From positions 1 to 21,145 of the forward strand of contig DATKMG010000459.1 in assembly GCA_035541995.1 (NCBI GenBank): 21,145 nt of DNA, given 5' to 3'. A model generated the notes under the pieces. The model searched no databases, had not been told where the DNA came from, and saw only the letters and a list, made by a program, of their open reading frames with translations. Position numbers and translations under genes: made by a program. The stretch is from DATKMG01 sp035541995. Its GTDB lineage: Bacteria; Acidobacteriota; Terriglobia; Versatilivoradales; Versatilivoraceae. This document shows, one piece after another, positions 15,526-21,145 of the stretch (its first letter is position 1; the number at the start of each line of letters is the position of its first letter).

Positions 15526-16422
15526 ATGTTACGGAAATCGTATCTTCAGCCAAGTGGATGGCTAGTACTGATGGGCTTGGTGCTGGGGCTTGTCGCGTGC
15601 GCCAAGACAGTCACGGATGACTCGATCAGCCAGGCTTTAAAGGCTGGTTTCTACTCGGATCCGCAATTAAGAAACGAACCTGTACAGATTGCGGTATCCA
15701 AGGGAGAAGTGACTCTTTCCGGAGATGTTTCGAATGATGCAGCGCGCTTGCAGGCCTATAAGATGGCCAGCGAGGCACCCGGTGTCAAGAAGGTTATTGA
15801 CGCCATGCAAGTGAACGCAAATGCAGCTGTTGCCAAAGAGCCCGAAATGCCGAAGTCTGAGGGAACGGAAGGAGGTAAGACCGAGCCTCCGACTCCTGCT
15901 CCACCGAAGCCGATCACTGTTCCAGCCGGAACAGAAGTGCGGGTGCAGATGATTGATTCCATCAACTCGAAAACGGGTCAGGTGGGAGCCATCTACCAAG
16001 CCTCGCTCTACGCTCCGATCACTGTTGGAGAAAAGGTTATCGTTCCAAAAGGGACAGGCGTTGGCATCCTTCTGACTAACGCCAAACAAGCCGGAAAAAT
16101 CAAAGGATCCAGCGAACTCGAATTGGAACTAGACCATCTGGTGCTTCGAGGGAAGAAAATTCCGCTGAAGAGCAGCTCGTACCAGCAAGCGGGAGAATCT
16201 CGGGGGAAGCAGACGGCAAAGCGCACAGCCGTGGGTACAGGAATTGGAGCTGCCATCGGTGCGATAGCGGGCGGGGGCAAGGGCGCTGCAATTGGGGCGG
16301 GGATAGGTGCAGGAGGAACGTTGGCTTATCAGGCCATGACTCATGGGAAAGAAATTCAGGTTCCCGCAGAGACCAAGCTGGATTTCAAATTAGCAGAACC
16401 CTTTCAGGTGACCGCCAAGTGA
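15526..16422 (+). CDS. BON-domain lipoprotein with glycine-zipper segment
   Basis: Envelope lipoprotein of 298 residues with unknown role. The ATG at 15526 is chosen because AAAGGGGG (15511-15518) sits seven bases ahead and the product then begins with a lipoprotein signal, with LVAC as lipobox and Cys25 as the acylated residue. A GTG 18 bp upstream is less likely. A BON domain spans about 30-98 (QIAVSKGEVTLSGDVSN), a fold linked to phospholipid binding at membranes. A Pro/Glu/Lys-rich linker follows (about 104-128). A beta-rich domain (about 130-220, VPAGTEVRVQMIDSINSKTG) comes next. Then a glycine zipper, GIGAAIGAIAGGGKGAAIGA (about 239-258), resembles membrane-inserting segments of Rick_17kDa-type lipoproteins. 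It may stabilise the outer membrane. Confidence 0.85.
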   Translation: MLRKSYLQPSGWLVLMGLVLGLVACAKTVTDDSISQALKAGFYSDPQLRNEPVQIAVSKGEVTLSGDVSNDAARLQAYKMASEAPGVKKVIDAMQVNANAAVAKEPEMPKSEGTEGGKTEPPTPAPPKPITVPAGTEVRVQMIDSINSKTGQVGAIYQASLYAPITVGEKVIVPKGTGVGILLTNAKQAGKIKGSSELELELDHLVLRGKKIPLKSSSYQQAGESRGKQTAKRTAVGTGIGAAIGAIAGGGKGAAIGAGIGAGGTLAYQAMTHGKEIQVPAETKLDFKLAEPFQVTAK

Positions 16423-16570
16423 AAAAAATCGCGGAGGCAACACTGCCACGGTCTGGCTGATGGGGCAGGAGAGCGGAATCACCCTATAGATCGAAGACCA
16501 TTTCTGGAGGTTGCGGCCAGCGTGTGACCGTCCTGGAATACCTAGTGAAAGAACAAATGGAAGTCGCAAG

Positions 16571-17383
16571 ATGGTAACTTCGAAAAAGAAGGTGACCGAA
16601 TCCATCGTCAAAGCCAGGGCCGACTTGGAACAGGCCCTTTCAGACCTGGAGCATCTGCCGGTTTTCGAATCGGGTGAAATTGCCTTTGCGGCCCACGCGC
16701 TTGCTAACTTTCTGACGGTTATCCGAGGCACGGTTGAGTTGCTCTTAATCTCCCTGAAAGACTATCGCGGAACTCAGGTCTGGACCAAATTAGAGGGGCT
16801 GCTTCATGCAACTACCTTGATGATGCACACGGTCAATCAATTGATGAATACCTCGGCGACAGCTGAAATCAAGTTAGTCTATGAGCCTGTAGATCTGGTC
16901 CATTTGGCCCGAAGGCTCTGTGACTACTATCGCCGCCTGGCCAAGGAAAAACAGATCAGGATTGTGTTCAACTCCAGGGAAGTACCCGCGGCGTGGACTG
17001 ATCGCGTGGCGGTGGCAGCAGTCCTCGACAACTTCATGTCAAATGCCGTGAAGTACTCACCACCAAACAAGAAAATTCTCGTTCGTGTCACCGTAGAGTC
17101 ACAACATGTGGTTTGTGGAGTTCAAGACGAAGGACCGGGTTTGAGCCGGGAGGATCAGGCGCGGCTTTTCCAAAAGGGGGCGCGTCTAGGAGCCGTGCCT
17201 ACTGGCGGAGAACCATCCACGGGTTATGGGCTCGCTGTTGCCAAGGAACTAGTCGACAAATTGGGTGGAGAAATCTGGTGTGAGAGTGAACTCGGCCAGG
17301 GTGCTCGCTTCTGTTTTCGTTTGCCTATGGCCCCTGGTCACTCCCCTGTATCGCCACCAAGCGGTGAGAAACTCCGTGATTGA
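16571..17383 (+). CDS. Sensorless histidine-kinase-like protein
   Basis: Soluble protein of 270 residues with only the kinase core; no membrane segment or sensor domain is seen. The start at 16571 is set by GGAAG seven bases upstream. The probable phosphoacceptor is His42 in AAHALANFLTVIRG, where the usual HELRTPL becomes HALANFL, so Glu, Arg and Pro of the H-box are missing. The ATP-binding part is intact: N-box DNFMSNAVKYSPP (Asn158), G1 box DEGPGLS (186-192), and G2 box GYGLAVAKELV (218-228). No response regulator lies nearby. It could be an orphan kinase working with a distant regulator, or a phosphatase-like member. It follows the lipoprotein by about 150 bp on the same strand and converges with the TPR gene. 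Confidence 0.82.
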   Translation: MVTSKKKVTESIVKARADLEQALSDLEHLPVFESGEIAFAAHALANFLTVIRGTVELLLISLKDYRGTQVWTKLEGLLHATTLMMHTVNQLMNTSATAEIKLVYEPVDLVHLARRLCDYYRRLAKEKQIRIVFNSREVPAAWTDRVAVAAVLDNFMSNAVKYSPPNKKILVRVTVESQHVVCGVQDEGPGLSREDQARLFQKGARLGAVPTGGEPSTGYGLAVAKELVDKLGGEIWCESELGQGARFCFRLPMAPGHSPVSPPSGEKLRD

Positions 17384-17393
17384 TTCTTCCATA

Positions 17394-17423
17394 CTGAACT
17401 GTTCCCTCCGCATGGCAGTTCAG
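17394..17423. terminator. Hairpin between convergent kinase and TPR genes
   Basis: CTGAACTG (17394-17401) and CAGTTCAG (17416-17423) form a perfect 8-bp stem with a 14-nt loop, starting 10 bases after the kinase stop. Placement suits a terminator, but there is no clear U-tract on either side. Confidence 0.35.
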
Positions 17424-17511
17424 GGCCACCCATTCCTTCTGCAACTTTGAACGAAAACCTCAAAACCTCAATCCCACCACGCATGCTGACATATAGGTTG
17501 GGGAGGCTGCA

Positions 17512-18018
17512 TCACTCCTCAGAGCTCGTGGTTGAACGCGGGGTTGACTTATTGCCTTTTGGGGAAGAAGCTGCTCTGCGAAGCTTGTAAGTGAGTTTGC
17601 CGATAGTCTTATTAAGGGGATTTTCCCGCGCCAGAAAAGTCAGAGGAGGTTTCCGGCGGATTCCCATCCGTCTCAGCTCCATCAATAGAATGGGGCTGTC
17701 TGCATCGAAACGTAGCCCTTCCTTAAGTGTCTCAAGGGCCTTCATTCGCTGGCCCGATTCTCGATAGATCCTAGAGAGATTCAGATATAGTTCTGGTTCA
17801 TAAGGGGCATGCTTGATGGCGGCACGGCAGAGGTTGATCGCCTTGGGAACATTTTTCTGCGCGAGAGCTACGACGAGCCCGTAGTAGGAGAGATACCGAG
17901 GATTCCCGCTTTCTTCCCTGTACGCTCGTAGGAATGCATTGGACGCCTCGATCAGGCGATTGTCACGTAGAAACGTCAGGCCCTCAGAGAAAATCAAGTA
18001 GGCGTGGTCTCTTGACAT
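17512..18018 (-). CDS. TPR-repeat protein
   Basis: A 168-residue protein made mainly of tetratricopeptide helices, probably a protein-protein interaction scaffold. About three repeats are visible between residues 4 and 110: AYLIFSEGLTFLRDNRLIEA, YLSYYGLVVALAQKNVPKAI and ELYLNLSRIYRESGQRMKAL, with the alternating small/large residues of TPRs. A basic tail, PPLTFLARENPLNKTIGKLTYKLRR, then a Ser/Lys-rich end follow. No signal peptide is seen, so it is likely cytoplasmic. The ATG at 18018 has a TGGAG upstream; a GTG one codon earlier is possible. It has its own probable promoter and a long structured leader. Its partner is unknown. Confidence 0.8.
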   Translation of the reverse strand: MSRDHAYLIFSEGLTFLRDNRLIEASNAFLRAYREESGNPRYLSYYGLVVALAQKNVPKAINLCRAAIKHAPYEPELYLNLSRIYRESGQRMKALETLKEGLRFDADSPILLMELRRMGIRRKPPLTFLARENPLNKTIGKLTYKLRRAASSPKGNKSTPRSTTSSEE

Positions 18019-18069
18019 CACTTACTCCAGGGAAGCCAATTTCCTCCTTCTGATTTCAGGTATCGAAGG

Positions 18070-18165
18070 TGAGCACCGAGCCTCGGAGTGCCTTCCTGTC
18101 GTAGCCATACGACTTAGAAGCCAAGCCCGACAAGGCTTTTCGGGAAGGGGGAAGCCCCTTGGAAC
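18070..18165 (-). other. Hairpin-rich leader of the TPR gene, possible structured RNA
   Basis: Four short hairpins follow one another: CCGAG/CTCGG near 18077-18087; GTCGTA (18098-18103) with TACGAC (18108-18113) around a 4-nt loop; CCCGA (18126-18130) with TCGGG (18140-18144); and AAGGGG (18145-18150) with CCCCTT (18155-18160), 4-nt loop. All lie in the predicted untranslated leader of about 175 nt between the extended -10 promoter and the TPR start. The pattern does not match a riboswitch I recognise. The remaining sequence up to 18519 has no convincing gene. Confidence 0.45.
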
Positions 18166-18202
18166 ATCACTCGCCGCGTGCAGTGAACCTTCTATTGGAA
18201 TG

Positions 18203-18211
18203 ATTATACCA
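18203..18211 (-). promoter_or_regulatory. Extended -10 promoter for the TPR gene
   Basis: The minus strand reads TGGTATAAT, a perfect extended -10 (TGn plus TATAAT). The -35 region is weak, which an extended -10 tolerates. Transcription would start near 18196, about 178 nt before the TPR start codon. Confidence 0.55.
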
Positions 18212-18519
18212 CCTCGCACAACGAAGAGTGAGAATCGTCCAGTGAAAAAGGTCATCAAATGAAGGCTCGTTTACAGTGCAAGCTGCTGTTGATAAATTCT
18301 TTGCTAAGAGTAGAGAGGCATTGATCCGATAGTAGGTATGTGGGCGATAGGGGGCGAGGATTGCGCTAATGTTTCGACCCAGTGCAATTCGGAAGAATAT
18401 TGCGCCAGGCAGGTACTTGAGCAGGTCGAGAGAACGGTAGCTACTCATTTCACACTGCTTCTAGCGAAAGCGACAAACCAGAGAAGGAATCGCCTCCGGC
18501 CAATTCAGGGCAGGCCTAT
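18212..18519. other. Gene-free stretch upstream of the 76-residue orphan gene
   Basis: No frame on either strand looks like protein here. It separates the divergent TPR promoter from the small plus-strand gene at 18520 and should hold that gene's promoter, but I see no convincing -35/-10 pair. Confidence 0.4.
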
Positions 18520-18750
18520 ATGGAGAAGGCGCAGAAGACGCTTACGGTGATCGAGATTCACGAAGACAAGGCGAGCGGTCACCAATGGTTCCAAATCCAC
18601 GAGGAAGACCCGCAATACAAAATCGACCGAATAGTCTATCGGGAAAGATCTCGCGAAGGATGGTTTAAGGAGATTTCCCCGGACGATTACCTTCGAAAAG
18701 TCAACGCATTGCGACAGAAGACTTCCCAGGAACTGAATCAAGCTTCATAA
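18520..18750 (+). CDS. Small hypothetical protein (76 aa)
   Basis: I do not recognise this family. The 76 residues are rich in charged amino acids, with no signal peptide or membrane segment. The pattern KTLTVIEIHEDKASGHQWFQIHEEDPQYKIDRIVYRERS-like start suggests beta strands, followed by a helix near the end (SPDDYLRKVNALRQKTSQEL). AGGGCAGG a few bases upstream of the ATG could serve as a ribosome binding site. The amino-acid composition looks coding, the opposite strand does not, and a hairpin lies just downstream. It stands alone between the divergent TPR gene and the peptidase. Confidence 0.6.
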   Translation: MEKAQKTLTVIEIHEDKASGHQWFQIHEEDPQYKIDRIVYRERSREGWFKEISPDDYLRKVNALRQKTSQELNQAS

Positions 18751-18775
18751 TTCCCACGGGCTCTGTGCACCTGGA

Positions 18776-18801
18776 AACCCTGTTTTCCGAAGGACAGGGT
18801 T
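18776..18801 (+). terminator. Hairpin downstream of the 76-residue gene
   Basis: AACCCTGT (18776-18783) pairs perfectly with ACAGGGTT (18794-18801); an inner TCC/GGA can extend the stem. It begins 25 bases after the stop codon. It lacks a U-run, so it may be a weak or factor-assisted terminator. Confidence 0.4.
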
Positions 18802-19014
18802 ACAGGGCCGAACTTACCAACGCTACGTGCTATCATTAATTGCCTGCAGTAAAGCCGATTGGCATCAACCCGACTGTTGCGAACTCTCGTTTTATTAAGT
18901 CTGTGCATGAGATCCGACGAGTGAAAGTGAGATGGCTTTAGGAGGGCGGAGTGTATTCATCGGGCGGCAGTACGGACTGAACCTCGCATTTCGTATATTT
19001 GGTCATGAATATAT

Positions 19015-20484
19015 ATGAGCACACCACGAGGCATGTTTACGATGAACAACGAGGATAAAAACTTTTCATTCCTGAGTCTATTGGCCTTGGCGGTATTCCT
19101 GGTCGCGATGCTGGTCTCTTCGGTTCAGGCGGCTGATAAGGAATCCAACTCGCTGAACCCCACCCAGAAGTTGGCTCGCGATATTTTTCGTGAGCTCATT
19201 GAGATCAAGACTACTCATGCATTTGGTGCAACGCGGGCGGCCGAAGCAATGGCTAACCGATTACGAGCGGCAGGATTCTCAGACAACGATATTCATGTGC
19301 TTGGCCCCCTTCCCAACAAGCGCAACCTGATAGTTCGATTGCGAAGCAGCGGCAAAGCCAGGCCCGTCCTCTTTCTGGCGCACTTGGATGTCGTCGACGC
19401 CCGCCCCGAAGATTGGACAATTGATCCTTTCAAGCTTCTGGAGCGCGACGGCTACTTTTATGGTCGGGGAACAACGGACGTGAAGGACGAAGCGGCGGAC
19501 TTAATTGTCAACTTAATTCGATTGAGAAAAGAAGGCTATGCCCCTAAACGGGACATTGTTGTCGCACTCACTGATGATGAGGAAGCAGGGGGTGATACCA
19601 ATGGGGTTGCCTGGCTTATGGCCAACCATCGAAACCTGATCGATGCGGAGTATTGCATTAACACGGATGGTGGCAGCGGTGATATGCGAAATGGTCGGCA
19701 TGTGCTACTTGAGATTCAGACAGGCGAAAAGGTCTACGTCAGTTTCCAGCTGGAAGTCAAGAATCGCGGGGGGCATAGCTCCTTGCCGGTCAAGGACAAT
19801 GCCATCTACCGCCTAGCACAGGGGCTGGTTGGGCTCTCACGGTTTGAATTTCCTGTGAGGTTGAACGATACGACGCGCACCTTCTTCGAACGCATGGCCG
19901 GTCGTGAACTGGGTCAATTGGCGGAGGATATGATTGCGGTGGCTCGGCCTGCAGTGGAGATGCAAGCGGCGGACCGCCTGGCAAGCTCGTCAGCCTATTA
20001 CAATGCCCTGATGCGCACGACCTGTGTGGCCACCCTGCTCAGCGGAGGACACGCCGAAAACGCTCTGCCGCAAACGGCACGGGCCACAGTGAATTGTCGT
20101 CTCTTACCAGACGACTCCGCAGAAAAGGTGCAACAGACTCTGGAGCAGGTATTAGCCGATTCACAAATTGTAGTGTCCCTCATCAATAAACCTCGTCCTA
20201 GCCCACTCTCCCCACTCAGGAAGGAGGTTGTGGATGCTGCTGAGCAAATCACAAAGGAAATGTGGCCCGATGCCACCATCGCGCCGGTCATCTCGACAGG
20301 CGCCACAGACGGTGTATACCTGCGGCGTGCTGGGACGCCGGTCTATGGAGTCTCAGGAATGTTCATTGATATTGATGACACTCGAGCGCATGGACGGGAC
20401 GAACGAATCGGTGTGAAGGAATTCTATGAAGGGATCGAATTCATGTACCGATTCATGAAGGCGCTCACGTCGACCAAACCTTGA
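19015..20484 (+). CDS. M20-family metallopeptidase, exported
   Basis: Zinc-dependent exopeptidase or amidohydrolase, 489 residues, of the M20/M25/M40 group. A hydrophobic signal (about 17-39, LALAVFLVAMLVSSVQAA) directs it across the inner membrane. Metal ligands and catalytic residues are in place: His123 and Asp125 (AHLDVVDA), Asp155 (GRGTTDVKDEAADL), Glu189-Glu190 (DDEEAGG), Asp218 (NTDGGSG) and His459 (RAHGRDERIGV). The dimerisation (lid) domain starts near 245 with NRGGHSSLPVKDNAIYRL. The exact start is uncertain: ATGs at 19015, 19033 and 19042 are all in frame, and a GAGG at 19028-19031 could serve the last. It probably releases terminal residues from peptides for uptake. It is alone on its strand segment, with no obvious operon partner. 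Confidence 0.92.
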   Translation: MSTPRGMFTMNNEDKNFSFLSLLALAVFLVAMLVSSVQAADKESNSLNPTQKLARDIFRELIEIKTTHAFGATRAAEAMANRLRAAGFSDNDIHVLGPLPNKRNLIVRLRSSGKARPVLFLAHLDVVDARPEDWTIDPFKLLERDGYFYGRGTTDVKDEAADLIVNLIRLRKEGYAPKRDIVVALTDDEEAGGDTNGVAWLMANHRNLIDAEYCINTDGGSGDMRNGRHVLLEIQTGEKVYVSFQLEVKNRGGHSSLPVKDNAIYRLAQGLVGLSRFEFPVRLNDTTRTFFERMAGRELGQLAEDMIAVARPAVEMQAADRLASSSAYYNALMRTTCVATLLSGGHAENALPQTARATVNCRLLPDDSAEKVQQTLEQVLADSQIVVSLINKPRPSPLSPLRKEVVDAAEQITKEMWPDATIAPVISTGATDGVYLRRAGTPVYGVSGMFIDIDDTRAHGRDERIGVKEFYEGIEFMYRFMKALTSTKP

Positions 20485-20700
20485 GGTAGCTGTTGCGAAT
20501 TGCTGGGATGATCCTGAATAAGACACACGTATTTTTCTGACGCCTCGGAAAATTCGTGTGAGAAGGGTCTCGCAACCGAATTGAATAATGAACGAGTGCT
20601 CTTCGTGGTTGGTGATGTTGAATGAGGAGGAAATTCATTCTTCAAAGCTAGATTCTTCATTGTTCACCCTCTCATTCCTATGACATGGTACTCCATGGTT

Positions 20701-20726
20701 GGCAAGTGCTCGAAGGATCACTTGCC
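20701..20726. repeat. Perfect 8-bp inverted repeat after the peptidase gene
   Basis: GGCAAGTG (20701-20708) and CACTTGCC (20719-20726) pair perfectly around a 10-nt loop. It lies 216 bp past the peptidase stop, too far for a simple terminator of that gene. Confidence 0.4.
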
Positions 20727-20875
20727 TGGCCCTACTCTCTTTGGGCCTTGAAAAAAGGCGTTCCACCCCTCCAGGTATATGTTCTATAATCCAGCCATTG
20801 AATCTCTTCTTTGACCGTTCCTGTTACCCCTGTTCCATAGGTAAAGTTGAAGTTTCCCCTTGGGTCTCTCCTCGA

Positions 20876-20924
20876 TGAGGCAATGGGCTGCTCCGGCAGC
20901 CATTCCTACGGTTGCCGAGCCTCA
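20876..20924. repeat. Nested 49-nt hairpin structure
   Basis: The outer stem TGAGGC (20876-20881) pairs with GCCTCA (20919-20924). Inside, AATGGGCTGC pairs with GCAGCCATT over nine base pairs with one bulged G and a TCCG loop. The two-level design suggests a folded RNA or a repeat element rather than chance. Confidence 0.45.
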
Positions 20925-21013
20925 TATATTCCCTGGGTTCCCATTGAATGAATGGCTGGCGATTAACTGACAGCCGATGCAAGTTCAGCCTGCACCTGCT
21001 GCCTTATTAGCCT

Positions 21014-21053
21014 GCCAGCAAGGTCTCCAATTGGCAGAAACCTCTTTGCTGGC
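21014..21053. repeat. 8-bp inverted repeat near the right edge
   Basis: GCCAGCAA (21014-21021) and TTGCTGGC (21046-21053) form a perfect stem; GGT/ACC can extend it across a small bulge. A CCAATTGG palindrome lies in the loop. Confidence 0.35.
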
Positions 21054-21145
21054 AACGGGTTGCGTTTGGCCCCTGTCGTGCCCGTTGGTCCTTGACACGG
21101 TGCCGGAAAGGAAGAGGGAAGGGTGATTCGGTTGGCCTGAAATGT

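Larger units (their letters stand above)
20485..21145. other. Gene-free region with several inverted repeats
   Basis: No convincing gene was found on either strand in these 661 bp. Inverted repeats seen are GGCAAGTG/CACTTGCC (20701-20726), GGCCC/GGGCC (20728-20747), the 49-nt nested structure at 20876-20924, and GCCAGCAA/TTGCTGGC (21014-21053). A TATAAT at 20785-20790 has no good -35. Confidence 0.5.

Noticed and set aside
18022..18258. Minus-strand frame of 78 codons just ahead of the TPR gene
   Set aside because: It runs across the extended -10 promoter and the hairpin-rich leader, has no ribosome binding site and looks unlike protein. The leader interpretation explains the region better.
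20424..20660. Minus-strand frame of 78 codons overlapping the end of the peptidase gene
   Set aside because: Its 3' end lies opposite the peptidase coding region, and the product is Ser/Pro/Asn-rich without pattern. No start signal is seen.

Overview
The window looks like chromosomal DNA of moderate GC content from an Acidobacteriota-type (Solibacter/Bryobacter-like) soil or host-associated bacterium. This is an inference. It rests on a large Oar-like TonB-dependent receptor with an N-terminal carboxypeptidase-regulatory domain, several Tat-exported carbohydrate enzymes including a Tat-tagged Gfo/Idh/MocA oxidoreductase, a BON/glycine-zipper lipoprotein, and the absence of any SusD-like partner. 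No rRNA, confident tRNA, CRISPR array or intact transposase was seen.

Region 1 (about 1-9200) is a sugar-scavenging locus. A TonB-dependent receptor and a Tat-exported GH29 alpha-L-fucosidase lie on the plus strand. They converge on a minus-strand series: a Gfo/Idh/MocA oxidoreductase, a GH2 glycosidase (both with Tat signals), and a cytoplasmic RhaM-type 6-deoxysugar mutarotase. Together they suggest uptake and trimming of fucose- or rhamnose-containing glycans in the envelope, with the freed sugar handled inside the cell. A striking nested palindromic element of about 125 bp lies between the oxidoreductase and GH2 genes, with further related sequence in its flanks.

Region 2 (about 9100-11470) is a decayed second TonB-dependent receptor on the minus strand. 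It has lost its 5' end, carries a small frameshift, and has an internal deletion whose junction fits microhomology at CCTGG. The intact receptor at 123-3335 has the same two landmarks about 0.95 kb apart.

Region 3 (11471-13232) is a divergent pair: a secreted nitrilase-superfamily amidohydrolase and a PaiB-like FMN-binding protein with an unusual Tat-like leader.

Region 4 (13358-18018) holds housekeeping and envelope genes: transketolase (GTG start, strong ribosome binding site), a BON-domain glycine-zipper lipoprotein, a small sensorless histidine-kinase-like protein, and a convergent TPR protein. The TPR gene is preceded by an extended -10 promoter and a leader of about 175 nt rich in hairpins.

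Region 5 (18520-21145) holds a 76-residue orphan gene, an exported M20 metallopeptidase, and about 660 bp with no recognisable gene but several inverted repeats.
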